From assembly GCA_024160085.1 (NCBI GenBank), contig JAMDYG010000001.1:930001-994000 (forward strand): a stretch of DNA of 64,000 nt. Direction: 5' to 3'. A program made the position numbers and the translations under genes. A model generated the notes under the pieces. The model was not told the DNA's origin. It ran no database searches and was given only the letters and a program-made list of their open reading frames with translations. Source of the DNA: Serratia symbiotica. GTDB lineage: Bacteria; Pseudomonadota; Gammaproteobacteria; Enterobacterales; Enterobacteriaceae. Positions 51,523 through 62,564 of the stretch are shown in pieces. Each line of letters starts with the position of its first letter. Within the stretch, counting starts at the first letter, position 1.

Positions 51523-51779
51523 AAACCGGCTCCTTAAGTATGGTTTAACCATTTGTTTTTATTATAGCGATATTTTTAGCGTTATTCAGCGTTATGCAAA
51601 CACCACAAGCTGATAATAGATTACTAATCAGGCGCTAGTCAGGCTAGTAAATGTGAACACAGTGGTGGATACTTGTTGAAAACATGGGTCAGGGTCGGTA
51701 TCTTATCGTTTGTTTGGTAGTTATAATAATCAGGTTTTGTGCTGTCAGCTTGCGTATTTAGGCCTATCGTGAATAGTTA

Positions 51780-52803
51780 TTTTAGCGGAAAGTGAACGCT
51801 GATTCTGGTTTTGAGTGAACGCATTTTCCGGCGGAAAATACCACGATTTTGCACCATGAACATAATCTATGTTCATCCGACCGTAATTTTTGTTCGCCTC
51901 ATCAGAATAATTCTTAAAAATTGATTTTAATAATATATTATTCCCTTTTATTCTGAGGGTAGTGATATGCTAAACAAGAGAATTGCAATGCGTAAAATCC
52001 ATGAAATTTTAAGGTTGCGTTTTGCGGTTGGGCTACCCTAGCCTTCCTCCAAGATAAGCCAGTGTGTCGATGTTAGCTGTGGTGCCATCCAGAAAATGCT
52101 CAAACGCCTTGAGTTCTCCTGGCGCTCCTAGACGCTACCCTGAGAGGATGCCAGAGCCCCGGCTTGCCGGCCTGCTGTATCCGGAGTCTGGCAGCCATCC
52201 CGGCTCGCTGGAGTATCCTGACTGGGCCGTTATCCATATTGAGTTACGTAAGAAAGGAGTCACCTGACATTTGCTGTGGGAGGAGTATTGCCAGCGGATG
52301 TCTGTCCAGGTTTACAGCTACTCGCTGTTCTGCTGCCACTATCAGGTCCGGTGCCTGTCGCAGAAGCGCTCCATGTACCAGCACAGCATCTCGCCGGTAA
52401 AAAATGCTTTATCGGCTACTGTGGCCCCCATTGCCGATTATCTCGACGGAAACTGGCGAGTATCGCTAGGCGCAGATCTTCTAAGCTGTGCTGGGTGCGT
52501 CAAATTACACCTGGGTCGAAGCTACAGATACGGGGGGGGGAACGCCAAGGTGTAATGATAAGCCAGTTGTCAATGGATGATTGGTATGGCTGTGTAGGTG
52601 ATAATACGCTGGCCGACGCCATCCTGGAGCGCATGATGAATAACTCTCACCGGCTAGAGATGAAAGGTGAGTCAATGAGAAAAAGGCTGGTGCCGGTTGA
52701 CACAAAACGAACAGCGGGGGTAATAAAGAAACGTTAGGATGTGTTAGGAGAAATAACGCGTTCACTTTCCTCTGGAATGACCGTTCATCTTCGCTGGAAT
52801 ACG
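51780..52803 (+). mobile_element. IS21-family element, internally deleted
   Basis: Left end repeats (ggaaagtgaacgctgattct, gagtgaacgcattttcc) and right end repeats (cgttcactttcctctgg) mark the element. IstA starts at ATG 51967 (MLNKRIAMRKIHEILRLRFA), with PDWAVIHIELRKKGVT, LLWEEYCQRM and DYLDG-type pieces in several frames. The last part is the IstB C-terminus (QGVMISQLSMDDWYGCVGDN, then LADAILERMMNNSHRLEMKG). The DDE part of istA and most of istB are gone. The right end abuts the mepS stop. The stretch 51523-51779 shows nothing recognisable. Confidence 0.85.
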
Positions 52804-52806
52804 TAG

Positions 52807-53382
52807 TCAGCTGCGGATGAGAACTCGGCGGGCTTGATGAAAACGTTTGTTCCAATAATTATCAGTGAGCGTCGAGATCATTACGCCGTTACTGCTTGAG
52901 GCATGCACAAACCGATCATTACCCAAATAGATGCCGACGTGGTGCCCAGTAGAACCGGCACGGAACAGTACTAGATCGCCTGGACGTAGTTTGGTGCGCT
53001 GAATTTTCTTGCCAACGTCTGCCTGTCCATAGGTCGAACGTGGTAGTTCCATGCCAAACTGTTCGCGGAAGGTGCGCTGTACAAACGCTGAGCAATCAAT
53101 GCCGCGTTTGGTCTCACCACCTAAACGGTAGCGAACGCCTTTCCAGGCTACATACTGATCCATAATTTTTGATTTAACATCAACATTACGAACCATGGCT
53201 TCAAATTTACTCTGAGAGGCTTGCAAAAAAAGGCTGTCCTGATCGTTTACTGTATGCATCGCGGTTTGTACGTTAGTCAAGTGCGACGTGTGAATGGTGC
53301 TACATGCGCAAAGCATTATCGCTGTGGATGTTGCAGTAAATTGCCACAACAAGTATCTCAGAAAAGATTGAGATTTAACCAT
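52807..53382 (-). CDS. mepS: Murein DD-endopeptidase MepS (Spr), NlpC/P60
   Basis: Outer-membrane lipoprotein that cuts D-Ala-mDAP cross-links to allow wall expansion. It has 191 residues (E. coli 188). The signal peptide ends in a lipobox with Cys27 (MLCACS). The NlpC/P60 triad is Cys97 in [12 protein letters not shown], His148 in GHHVGIYLG and His160 in RFVHASS. The frame is intact; the start [11 protein letters not shown] has aggaaa upstream. It is probably essential together with the kept mrdA-mrdB machinery. An IS21 remnant ends right at its stop codon. Confidence 0.95.
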   Translation of the reverse strand: MVKSQSFLRYLLWQFTATSTAIMLCACSTIHTSHLTNVQTAMHTVNDQDSLFLQASQSKFEAMVRNVDVKSKIMDQYVAWKGVRYRLGGETKRGIDCSAFVQRTFREQFGMELPRSTYGQADVGKKIQRTKLRPGDLVLFRAGSTGHHVGIYLGNDRFVHASSSNGVMISTLTDNYWNKRFHQARRVLIRS

Positions 53383-53745
53383 CGGTATTATTTTCCTTTG
53401 AAGCCCTTAATGACGAAAGTTGCAATACTAAACGAAACTCATCAACGACGAAACTTATCAACGCTTGCTCAGTTACTGCTGAAAACGTGCGGGTAGGCAT
53501 ATTTCAGTGAATTTAATTTAATGCTGAGTTTAACTAGCGGTGATATAGGTCATTTATCGTTGATTTTGTCCTGCAGTGTCAATGTGTTGTGCAGGAATGG
53601 CAACTTTCGATGCCAATTGTAATGAACACAGTTTTCACCGCCTAATACGCTCAATGATAGATGAACGCTGTTGTGGTCTGGGAGTGTAGGCATCTCGGTG
53701 TATGAAAAATCAAGATCTACCGTGGGGTGTAGTCAGCAAGATAGG
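53383..53745. other. Intergenic region between mepS and yeiP remnants
   Basis: It contains the upstream control region of mepS and a short unrecognised frame near 53671. I saw no repeat, tRNA or terminator. Confidence 0.4.
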
Positions 53746-54320
53746 TTACTCATCCCGGCTAATATAGCGGCGTTCAGCAATATGGATGCGGATCTTGTCG
53801 CCAGGCTAAGATATTCCGGCACCTTAATGGTTAGGCCAGTATCCATGGTGGCTGGTTTGTTGCGGGCGCTGGCAGAAGCATCTTTAATGCCTGGCTCGGT
53901 TTCGACAATTTCCATATCTACGCTTTGCGGCAACTCTAACGCCAATATCTGGCCTTCTAGAATCAGAGCCTGCATGCCTGGTAGGCAAGCCTATAGAATG
54001 AATAGCAGTTCGTCTTCGATATGATCTTTCCTGAAGATGTACGGGCTGTAATCCTCATCATCCATAAACACGTATTCTTCACCATTGATATAAGAGAAGT
54101 TCACCTTGTCGCGTGACAGACTGATGGTGTCTAAAATGTCATCTCCTTTGAAGTGTTCTTCCACTTTTAGCCTGGTGCGCACATCGGAAAAACGCCTTTT
54201 GTATAAGGTACTGGCACCGCGTGCTGTGCTGGGGCTTTGCACATCGATATCTTTCACCAGCAACAGTTTACCGTGGTAGTTGATCGCCATGCCGTACTTA
54301 ATTTCGTTAGTTCTTGCCAT
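53746..54320 (-). pseudogene. yeiP: Elongation factor P-like protein YeiP (EfpL), broken
   Basis: The minus strand opens [20 protein letters not shown], then [16 protein letters not shown] (the KOW/loop domain) and [31 protein letters not shown] frameshift ends this frame at 53991 after 109 residues. The next frame holds the OB domains ([40 protein letters not shown]). A second shift precedes [11 protein letters not shown] and the natural stop at 53746. EfpL eases ribosome stalling at certain motifs and is partly redundant with EF-P. Confidence 0.92.
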
Positions 54321-54457
54321 ATAAAGTCATCCGTGATAATAAGTATTTTAGAGGTTGCGACACGTTACTCACGTGATCAAGCAAGAGTCCGGCGTAAATA
54401 GTGCGAGAAAAAGAGAAAGTAGGGCGGGTGGGTGTGCCATTCCCTATGAGGTGCTAT

Positions 54458-55738
54458 TTATTTGAACGCCGGCAGCAGGTCGAGCAACTATAGTACATGA
54501 GCAGCAGCATTGATCAGTCCAAACAAGATGATGAACAGGGGATCATGGCGTTGCCGCCCGGTACGAGATAGCTGGCCTATGGGAAGCGGCGGCGGCTGGC
54601 ACGCGCCATCAGCGCGCCGGCACGATCACTGCCCAGAGGGTAGCCGCCAGCCCGGCGAAACCGATCGCGTACAGGAAAACATTGGGTAATAGCAGCGCGG
54701 CCAATGTCGGTGGCACAAAGGTCACCAGCACGGTTTTGTTTAGTGCACCCAGCTGCGTCGTCGCTTAATGTAAATAAGTCCGCCAGATAATCTAATAAGC
54801 CTAGCGACACTCCCAGAAATGAACTGGCCAGCGCCATATAAGAGAAGGTGTTTAGCAACTGGCTGATAGCCAAGCCGCTGGACACATTGTTCATCTGCTT
54901 GAGCAGGCTAGCGATGTTACCGCCTTGGGCAATGATCTGTTTAAAAGCGTCACGCACGATATTGCCTTGAATCACATACTGCCACAGGATGTAGATTGCC
55001 AGCGCCAGCACAGAGTACCGAATACCAGGCTGCATACTACGGGTACCGCTGTCCTTGCGGTAATCTTGCGGTAATACTTCATCAGCCTAGGAATGTTGCC
55101 GTGATAGCTAAACGAGGTCAGCAGATACGGCGGTGTCGCCAGCGCGTAAGGCGGATAGCTAGCGCCATCGTCGCTGCGGTTGAATAGCACCGCTGGCTGT
55201 ACGTGAGTGAACATGTCACTCACCGACATGATAAAGGTAAGCACCATCCCGCCAATCAGAATGGTGCTCAGTCGATCGACCGCCTGGGTAGATAGCTAGT
55301 AGACAATAAACTCTGCCAGGAAGGTGAATAACAGCCCAAACAGCCCAGCAGTAGTCTGGCTGATGCTGACGATGCCTTCCAGTGTATGCTCGATAATCGA
55401 GCCGCCAGCGGAGATATAGGCATAAGTGAGGGTATAAAGCACAAATGCAATCGTGATACTGTTGATGGCATTCCAGCCCTTGCCCAGCAGATTTTTTACA
55501 CTGATGTGGAAGTTGACACCACTCGGATAATGCATCATGGCCTCGAGGATCATCAGTCCAGAAATCAGTATGCAAGCCCAGGTATAAACCAACAGTGCCA
55601 CAGATGCGCGCTGAACCAGACGCTAGAAGTCATGATCTGGAGGGAGAACATGCCGGCACCCACGGCGGTGCTAGAAATGATCATCGTGCCTCCGAGTATG
55701 GAAGGACGGGGCAGCTTCTGAAGGGGGTCCGTGGACAT
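54458..55738 (-). pseudogene. mtr: Tryptophan permease Mtr, broken
   Basis: The start MSTDPLQKLPRPSILGGTMI at 55738 gives SSTAVGAGMFSLQIM, then a frameshift. Later pieces (SGLMILEAMMHYPSG, LLGKGWNAINSITIAFVLYT, LTYAYISAGGSI; VQPAVLFNRSDDGASYPPYA; SFLGVSLGLLDYLADLF) follow E. coli Mtr, with stops and shifts between. The far end (LLDLLPAFK) is at 54458. The TyrP/TnaB family is related, but GKGWN and the YISAGGSI segment favour Mtr. Loss implies reduced tryptophan uptake by this route. Confidence 0.85.
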
Positions 55739-56194
55739 TTTGCTCCCGGAATGGAGCAGTCGCGCATGGCGCATGTAAAGAAGGAGGGAACAGGTTTGTT
55801 TAGCGCATCTTAATTGTGGTACGGGCCGCTAGTACTCTATCGCTATTGAGTGCATATTTATAGTACAGGATATAAAAATTAGGGAGAAAGCATAGATTAT
55901 GCCGGTGGCGGAGGTATCAGATCGCCGTATCCTGACGAGCAAACGGAGATCGCTTTGCGTGGATATCTGGCCGACTCCGATTGATATTTTTTTCGTCAGC
56001 ACAGTTTCAGAACCGTCTATCATTTTGCCTTCGGCACAGTTACTCTTTGGCAAAAGTATACGTAAGCTCAAAAATCTAGGGCGGAAAAATGAAGAATAGT
56101 TGCTTCTAATCTGCAGTGCTTACACACTATTTGAAATGTTTCGGCGTTACCGCCCATCATATTCTCGCAGATAACAATTTTTTAGCAATAAAAC

Positions 56195-56206
56195 TGAAAA
56201 GATTCA
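56195..56206. promoter_or_regulatory. Candidate Cra (FruR) operator upstream of fruB
   Basis: tgaaaagattca has both half-sites TGAA and TTCA at the spacing of the Cra consensus and lies about 22 bases before the fruB ATG. fruBKA is the classic Cra target. The outer bases ctgaa/ttcag extend a second inverted repeat. The remainder of 55739-56227 shows no recognised gene. Confidence 0.5.
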
Positions 56207-56227
56207 ATTCAGCAAGAGAGGAAAGTC

Positions 56228-57459
56228 ATGTTCCAGTTGTCACAACAAAACATTAATTTGGGCGTTGCCGCCGCCGACAAACAGAGTGCTATCCGCCAGG
56301 TGGCTGCCACGCTTATCGAGGCCGGTTGCGTCAGCGCTGCTTACGTGGATGGCATGTTGCAACGCGAGTTGTAAACCCCCACCTATTTGGGTAACGGAAT
56401 CGCTATACCGCACGGCACTACTGACACCCGCGATTTAGTGTTGAACACCGGTGTTCAAGTGTTCCAGTTCCCACAGGCTATCGAGTGGGGGTCAGACCAG
56501 ACGGCTTATGTTGTGATCGGTATCGCCGCTCGTTCCAACGAGCACTTGGCGCTGTTGTGTCAACTGACCCATGTGTGTTGAGCGATGACAGTGTCGCTCA
56601 ATAGTTAGTGAAAACGGCTTCGGCAGATAAATTACATAGCCTACTGATAGGGGAGAAATAGGCGGCTGAATTTCGGTTCGACATTTCCCTTATTACGCTT
56701 GATATTGCCACCGACAGCTTGATGACGTTGCAGGCGCTGAATGTAGGACTTTTGCAGAAGATCAGTGCAGTCAACGCCCAGTTTATCAGCGAGGTGATCA
56801 CTCATAATCTACCGAATTTAGGGCAGGGGATTTAGTTGAGCGATAGCAGCGAGGGCACTCTGTTCAGTGCAGCCACTGTTAGCCGCCCAGTGTAGATATT
56901 TTCGATGAATACGGCGAGAAAGTGGCGCTGCTGCTTAGGACGATCCTCGGCGCAATGATGTGCTCTGACATGGGCGGTCCGGGTAAACAAGGCCGCCTAC
57001 GCCTTCGGTGTGATGCTGCTAAGCTCGTCGGTGTATGCGCGCCTATGGCTGCAGTTATTTATGGCCGCCGGCATGGTGCCTCTGTTAGCGATGGGGTTAG
57101 CAACTCTGCTGGCGCGTGGCAAGTTCAACAAGTCCGAGCAGGAAGGCGGTAAAGCAGCGTTGGTGCTTGGTCTGTGCCTATGCTTTATCTCTGAAGGGAC
57201 TATTACGTTCGCCGCCCGCGATCCGATGCGCGTATTGCCCTATTGCATCATGGGTGGGGCGCTGACTGGCGGATTGTCAATGGTGTTCGGTGCTAAGTTG
57301 ATGGCACCACACGGTGGTTCGTTTGTACTGCTAACCACCGGTGCAATCGCCCCGGTGTGCTGGTTGTATCTGGTCGTAATCGCTGCAGGTACACTGTTGG
57401 CAAGAATGGCTTATGCCTGGCTGAAACGTGCTGAAGTGCCAGTTGCCACTGTGGCTTAG
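56228..57459 (+). pseudogene. Fused remnant of fruB and fruA (fructose PTS); fruK deleted
   Basis: From the ATG at 56228 the text is FruB ([12 protein letters not shown]). A TAA replaces a codon in QREL(*)TPTY, followed by [16 protein letters not shown] with the EIIA His, and then many stops. Broken FruB text runs to FDEYGEKVALLL. At about 56925-56935 it passes into the C-terminal EIIC part of FruA (ILGAMMCSDMGGP, AAGMVPLLAMGLATLLARG, LTGGLSMVFGAKLMAPHGGS). The FPr part of fruB, all of fruK and most of fruA are missing. A frameshift follows the junction. Fructose uptake by this PTS is lost. Confidence 0.88.
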
Positions 57460-57473
57460 GCATTGAGATCACC

Positions 57474-57505
57474 AAAACGCGCAGCCATCATAAGCCGCGT
57501 GTTTT
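57474..57505. terminator. Possible terminator after the fruA remnant
   Basis: aaaacgcgcagc pairs, with one G-U and one A-C, with gccgcgtgtttt around a seven-base loop, between convergent fruA and nfo. Confidence 0.45.
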
Positions 57506-57588
57506 GTCTGGTTTTCGCCGGGGACACTAGATTGGTGGTCTTACTTGTCATCCTCCGATGTTAGGCAAAGGGTATGCCTCGGCCTGGT

Positions 57589-58428
57589 TCATTGCTGTGC
57601 CTTTAGCCAAGCAATTTCTTGCGCCCAGATATCTGGATACACTGTTTCTAGGATCAATGGAATGTTATCGAAACGCAGATCACGCATGATGTAGCTGAAC
57701 ACCGTTTTGCCGATGTTGCCCGCACCCAGGCTATGGTGGCGGTCAACGTGGCTGTTGAACCCGCTTTTGGCATCGTTCAAATGCATACCGCGCAGATAGT
57801 TAAAACCGACGATGTCGCCAAACTGCTGAAAGGTCTGTTCGCAGTTCTCTTCGGTACGCAGATCGTAACCGGCGGCAAAAGCGTGGCAGGTGTCGATGCA
57901 AACACCAACCCGACTCTTGTCTTCAACGCCATTGATGATCGCCGCCAGATGTTCGAATTTGAACCCCAAATTGCTGCCTTGGCCGGCAGTGTTTTCGATC
58001 ACCGCCGTTACGCCTTGGGTTTTATCCAGCACGATATTAATTGATTCGGCAATGCGTGCCAGACATTTGTCTGCATCGATCTGTAGTAAGTGGCTGCCCG
58101 GATGGAAATTGAGCAGTGTCAACCCCAATTGTTGGCAGCGCTGCATTTCATCGAGAAAGGCGTCGCGAGATTTTTCCAGCGCTTCAGTCACCGGGTGACC
58201 CAAATTGATCAGATAGCTGTCGTGTGGCAGGATCTGCCCAGAATCGTAGCCGTACTGAGCGCAGGCGTTTTTGAACTGATCAATCACCTTGGTGGGCAGC
58301 GGAGCGGCCAGCCATTGACGTTGGTTTTTGGTGAACAGAGCGAATGCGGTCGCCTCTAATTCGTGTGCGCGGATAACCGCTTGATCCACCCCGCCTGATG
58401 TGCTGACATGTGCACCAACAAACTTCAT
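57589..58428 (-). CDS. nfo: Endonuclease IV
   Basis: Zinc-dependent AP endonuclease of base-excision repair. It has 279 residues (E. coli 285). Metal-binding segments are present: [37 protein letters not shown] and [12 protein letters not shown]. The start [13 protein letters not shown] matches E. coli, with a ribosome site (aggagaa) upstream. The C-terminus ends WLKAQQ, a few residues short of E. coli, which is normal variation. It is intact between dead neighbours, so probably under selection. Confidence 0.95.
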   Translation of the reverse strand: MKFVGAHVSTSGGVDQAVIRAHELEATAFALFTKNQRQWLAAPLPTKVIDQFKNACAQYGYDSGQILPHDSYLINLGHPVTEALEKSRDAFLDEMQRCQQLGLTLLNFHPGSHLLQIDADKCLARIAESINIVLDKTQGVTAVIENTAGQGSNLGFKFEHLAAIINGVEDKSRVGVCIDTCHAFAAGYDLRTEENCEQTFQQFGDIVGFNYLRGMHLNDAKSGFNSHVDRHHSLGAGNIGKTVFSYIMRDLRFDNIPLILETVYPDIWAQEIAWLKAQQ

Positions 58429-58505
58429 TTTTATTCTCCTATGTTATCGGTGTCATTATCATTATGGCATTGATAATAGCCTGATTGAATGGCCGTAAAG
58501 AGGGA

Positions 58506-59508
58506 TTAACGCGGATGCTGTACCAGTTTGGTTAATCGCAGCACCGCCGACCAGCAGCCAGATAAACAGCGGGGTAGCGAGCAAAATCAGTTTGATCCTA
58601 GCCTGATGTACTGTGCTGATCTGGGTGGTCAGCCCCAGCGCCGACATGGCCATCCGCCAACACCCATCTGTCGATGGTAATCAGGTACCGTACCAGTGTG
58701 ACAGAGATCAACTGGCAGTAGTTCAGCCCAGCAACGGTGATAAACAGCACAGCAAACCATGCATGGAATAGTGATGGCGGATCTGTCTGCCTTATTTGCA
58801 TCACTGCCACGGCGGATATAGCCGGAAAGCAACAGCAGAAACGGCGCTAGCATCATTATTACGCGGATCATTTTGTTGATCACCGCCGCATTCTCGGCAT
58901 CCGGCCCAATGGCTACCACCTACCTGCGCTACTTCGTGAAAGGTGGAACCTGTGTAGATGCCGAAGATTTTCTGGGTGAAGGATAGCTACTGCATATGTG
59001 CATTCAATTGATATAGCTATGGGTAAGAGAAAATTGCCAGCGTGCTAAATACCACTACGGTAGACACTGCCACGGCCACTTTACTAGTGTCAGCTTTTAG
59101 CAGAGGCTCGGTAGCTAGCACTGACGCAGCGCTGCAGATGCTGCTACTGGCCCCGATCAACATGGTGGTATGGCTGTCAATACCGAATTTTTGCCTAGTT
59201 AGTGGGCCAACAGAAAGGTAGTGGTCAGCATTAGCGCATCAATAATGATACTAGTAGCGCCGACATCGGTGATCTGTTGAAAGGTCAGCTAGAAGCCGTA
59301 AAGAATGATCCTTAACCGCAGCAGATATTGCTTAACCAACTGGACTCCACTGTGGCAACTGGGTTGCAGCCAAGGATAGAGTGTGTTCTCGACCAGAATA
59401 AGGAATACTGTTAGCCTAGATGGCCAATACGGTCAGTGCACTGATCAGCAGCAGGCCAGACAAGGGGGAACGCCGTTTTGACCAGGCATATAGGGTCTCA
59501 GTCGCCAT
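58506..59508 (-). pseudogene. yeiH: YeiH/UPF0324 inner-membrane protein, broken
   Basis: The minus strand starts MATETLYAWSKRRSPLSGLL at 59508 and is soon hit by stops. Membrane segments of E. coli YeiH can be followed in pieces (GIYTGSTFHEVAQV-like text near 58940; PDAENAAVINKMIRVIMM; ADGHVG-type shifts; MAMSALGLTTQIST; LVGGAAINQ). The natural end is near 58506. It is a putative sulfate or anion exporter family of about ten helices. It lies beside the regulator yeiE, as in E. coli. Confidence 0.85.
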
Positions 59509-59803
59509 GGAAATCAGTCCTCTATCAAATTGTTTACTTACTAAAATAAGTTTCCGCTAAATAAAATAAAAATAGATTAAATATCTATAACCTATCTTAA
59601 TAACTGGTATTGATGTTTTAATGGCCGATATTAAGATGTGGCATGCGGGAAAGCCGCCCTGCGAGTCTCTTTTTTGTGGGCTAGCTTCATTTTAGATATA
59701 GTAAACATGATAACATCATAGAAGACAATCTTTGTGTTATTACAAATTTTTCAATAATTTCAGTGGCTTTACTAATCGGTCACGTTACAACACTGAGACG
59801 GCT

Positions 59804-60682
59804 ATGCATATCCCCCCGCGTCAACTTGCAGTTTTCACTGAAGTGCTAAAAAGCAGCTCGATCACTCAGTCTTCAGTGGTGCTGTTTTTGTCACAATCGG
59901 CGGTCAGTGCGGCATTAGCGGATTTAGAAAGATAGTTGAGCGTAAAGGTGTTCGATCGCGTTGTCAAGCGGTTGATGATTAACGAGCACGGCCGTCTGCT
60001 GTATCCTAAAGCGTTGGCGATGCTGGAGCAGTTGGGGGAAATTAAGCAGCTATTTTGCCATGGTGCTGCGGCGTTGCGTATTGCTGCCAGCAGCACCATC
60101 GGTAATTATATCCTGCCGTAGATGATCAGCCGTTACTGGAAGGGTTTCCTAGATAGCTAGTTAGAGCTGAATGTTAGTAATAGCCAGGATATGATCGCCA
60201 CAGTAGCAGATTTGCGCGTTGATCTGGGGATGATAGGTGGGCCGGGGGGCCTTACCACGCGCGGGAATTGGTGACTCAGCCTTGGCTGGAGGATGAGCTG
60301 GTGGTGTTAGCTACGCTGGATGCCCCGTTGACGCAACTGCCGCTAACACTGGAGGAGCTGGCTAATGCGCCTTGGATCTTACGCAATCCTGGCTTAGGTA
60401 CCCGCGAGGTGCTGGAGCAACTGCTGCTGGGACATATGCCACAATTCTAACTGGTCATGCATGGAGCTTGGCAACTCGGAGGCAATTAAGCATGCGGTGC
60501 GTCATGGCATCGGCATCAGCTGCCTATCTCGACGGGTAGTGGAAGAACAGTTGATTAGTGGTGCATTGGTTGAGTTGAAGGAGCTATTGCCGCCGCTGAT
60601 ACGCACTTTGTACCTAATCTATCACCGACAGAAACACATCTCCAATGCCCTTGAGCGTTTTTTCAGCTATTGCACGCTGTAA
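59804..60682 (+). pseudogene. yeiE: LysR-type regulator YeiE, broken
   Basis: The start [20 protein letters not shown] and HTH text [19 protein letters not shown] precede a TAG at codon 45. The same frame continues [20 protein letters not shown] and [13 protein letters not shown], then meets more stops. A frameshift near 60250 precedes TQPWLEDELVVLATLDAPLT, and an interrupted effector domain ([20 protein letters not shown]) follows to 60682. YeiE activates lysP in E. coli (as LysR-type activator LysP regulator), so lysP control is probably changed. Confidence 0.92.
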
Positions 60683-60709
60683 CCTTTTATTCTGTGTCGG
60701 CGCATTTAT

Positions 60710-60975
60710 CCTGTGCCAGACCATTGTCCATGAGCGCCGCTGCTAGTAGTCATTTGAACGCGTACTAAGGCGCGTGGTGTGAGGCTTGGTGTGCCAAATT
60801 AGTGGTTCTCGTCAGGTAGGTACGCCTAGCTTTTAGGAGCGTGCCCCAAAAGCCCTTACCACGTATTGTCGGGCTTCGATATAGGGCGGCCACCCTCCGC
60901 TTTAATTATGGGCTTTTGCGCCTGCGACGCTGGCACGTTCAATCACGGGACACAGCCTGGTAGGGCGGCTGCTAA
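60710..60975. repeat. Dispersed repeat, family R2, copy B
   Basis: Second copy of the repeat at 45905-46165 in the same orientation, diverged but alignable over most of its length. It lies between the yeiE remnant and lysP. No coding frame is shared between the two copies, so it is probably non-coding or long dead. Confidence 0.65.
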
Positions 60976-61085
60976 TAATCACTGCTGAGTTATGAAGCTA
61001 TCTTATATCAGTGCCATGTTGCTAGTTCGTCAGTGGGTATTTGTTACAATCTGCTCTCATTATTTGACAAATAAAAAGGGTAAGC

Positions 61086-62564
61086 ATGGCCCAGCAGGAT
61101 ATAAAAACAATGGGACATCAAGTTCCCAGATTATGCCGCGAGCTAAAAGCCCGGCATTTAACCATGATCGCCATTGGTGGTTCTATCGGCACCGGCCTGT
61201 TTGTTGCCTCAGGTACTACTATTTCTCAGGCTGGCCCTGGCGGGGCGATGCTGTCCTATGCCTTGATTGGCTTGATGGTGTACTTCCTGATGACCAGCCT
61301 TGGCGAACTAGCAGCATTTATGCCGGTGTCAGGTTCATTCGCCACCTATGGTGCCAAATATGTTGAAGAAGGCTTTGGTTTTGCGCTGGGTTGGAACTAC
61401 TGGTATAACTGGGCAGTCACCATTGCTGTTGATTTGGTGGCATCGCAGTTGGTGATAACCTATTGGTTCCCCGCTACTCCAGGTTGGATCTGGAGTGCGC
61501 TATTCCTCGGACTAATGTTCCTGCTGAACTACATATCGGTCAAAGGTTTCGGCGAGGCAGAATACTGGTTCTCACTGATTAAAGTGACCACCGTTATCAT
61601 CTTTATTGGCATCGGCATGCTAATGATCTTTGGCATTCTGAAAGGCGGCGAATATAGCGGCTGGCAGAACTGGACGCTAGGTGAGGCTCCCTTTGCTGGC
61701 GGTTTCTCGGCGATGATAGGTGTAGCGATGATCGTCGGATTCTCGTTCCAGGGTACCGAGTTGATCGGCATCGCCGCTGGCGAATCGGAAAACCCAAGCA
61801 AAAATATATCACGTGCGGTGCGCCAGGTGTTCTGGCGTATCCTGTTGTTCTATATCTTTGCCATTTTGATCATTAGCCTGATCATTCCTTATACCGATCC
61901 AAGCTTGTTGCGCAACGATGTGAAAGATATCAGTGTCAGTCCGTTTACCCTAGTATTCCAACATGCTGGTCTACTGTCGGTGGCAGCGGTGATGAATGCA
62001 GTGATCCTGACTGCGGTGCTGTCCGCCGGGAATTCTGGCATGTACGCCTCAACCCGCATGCTGTTTACCTTGGCGGTAGAAGGCAAGGCACCTCGCATCT
62101 TCTCTAAACTGTCTCAGGGCGGAGTGCCACGTAACGCGCTCTACGCTACCACGGTGGTGGCTGGTCTGTGTTTTCTAAGCTCGATGTTCGGTAATCAGTC
62201 GGTTTATCTGTGGCTACTGAATACTTCGGGAATGACTGGCTTTATTGCCTGGCTAGGCATCGCCATTAGCCACTATCGGTTCCGTCGGGGCTATATGCTA
62301 CAAGGGCGTGATTTAAACGAGCTGCCTTATCGTTCCGGCTTTTTCCCGCTTGGCCCGATTTTTGCCTTTGTGCTGTGTCTGATAACCACACTGGGACAAA
62401 ATTACCAGGCGTTCCTGGAAGACAAGATCGATTGGTATTGTGTGACTGCAACCTATATTGGTATCCCCCTGTTCCTGATTATCTGGTTTGGCTACAAGCT
62501 GACGCACGGCACCCGTATCGTAAAATACCGAGAAATGACCTTTCCGAAAATGGATGTTAAATAG
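61086..62564 (+). CDS. lysP: Lysine-specific permease
   Basis: Proton-coupled lysine importer of the amino acid-polyamine-organocation family with 12 membrane helices. It has 492 residues (E. coli 489). The family signature GGSIGTGLFVASG is near residues 29-41, followed by FMPVSGSFATYG, GFSFQGTELIGIAAGESENP and AGNSGMYASTRML, all conserved. The start ATG 61086 has aagggt upstream. In E. coli LysP also restrains the CadC sensor. The adjacent activator yeiE is dead. The gene is intact, suggesting that lysine import is still useful. Confidence 0.95.
   Translation: MAQQDIKTMGHQVPRLCRELKARHLTMIAIGGSIGTGLFVASGTTISQAGPGGAMLSYALIGLMVYFLMTSLGELAAFMPVSGSFATYGAKYVEEGFGFALGWNYWYNWAVTIAVDLVASQLVITYWFPATPGWIWSALFLGLMFLLNYISVKGFGEAEYWFSLIKVTTVIIFIGIGMLMIFGILKGGEYSGWQNWTLGEAPFAGGFSAMIGVAMIVGFSFQGTELIGIAAGESENPSKNISRAVRQVFWRILLFYIFAILIISLIIPYTDPSLLRNDVKDISVSPFTLVFQHAGLLSVAAVMNAVILTAVLSAGNSGMYASTRMLFTLAVEGKAPRIFSKLSQGGVPRNALYATTVVAGLCFLSSMFGNQSVYLWLLNTSGMTGFIAWLGIAISHYRFRRGYMLQGRDLNELPYRSGFFPLGPIFAFVLCLITTLGQNYQAFLEDKIDWYCVTATYIGIPLFLIIWFGYKLTHGTRIVKYREMTFPKMDVK

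Noticed and set aside
55829-56071. 80-codon minus-strand frame upstream of fruB
   Set aside because: No family recognised; overlaps the likely control region of the fru remnant.
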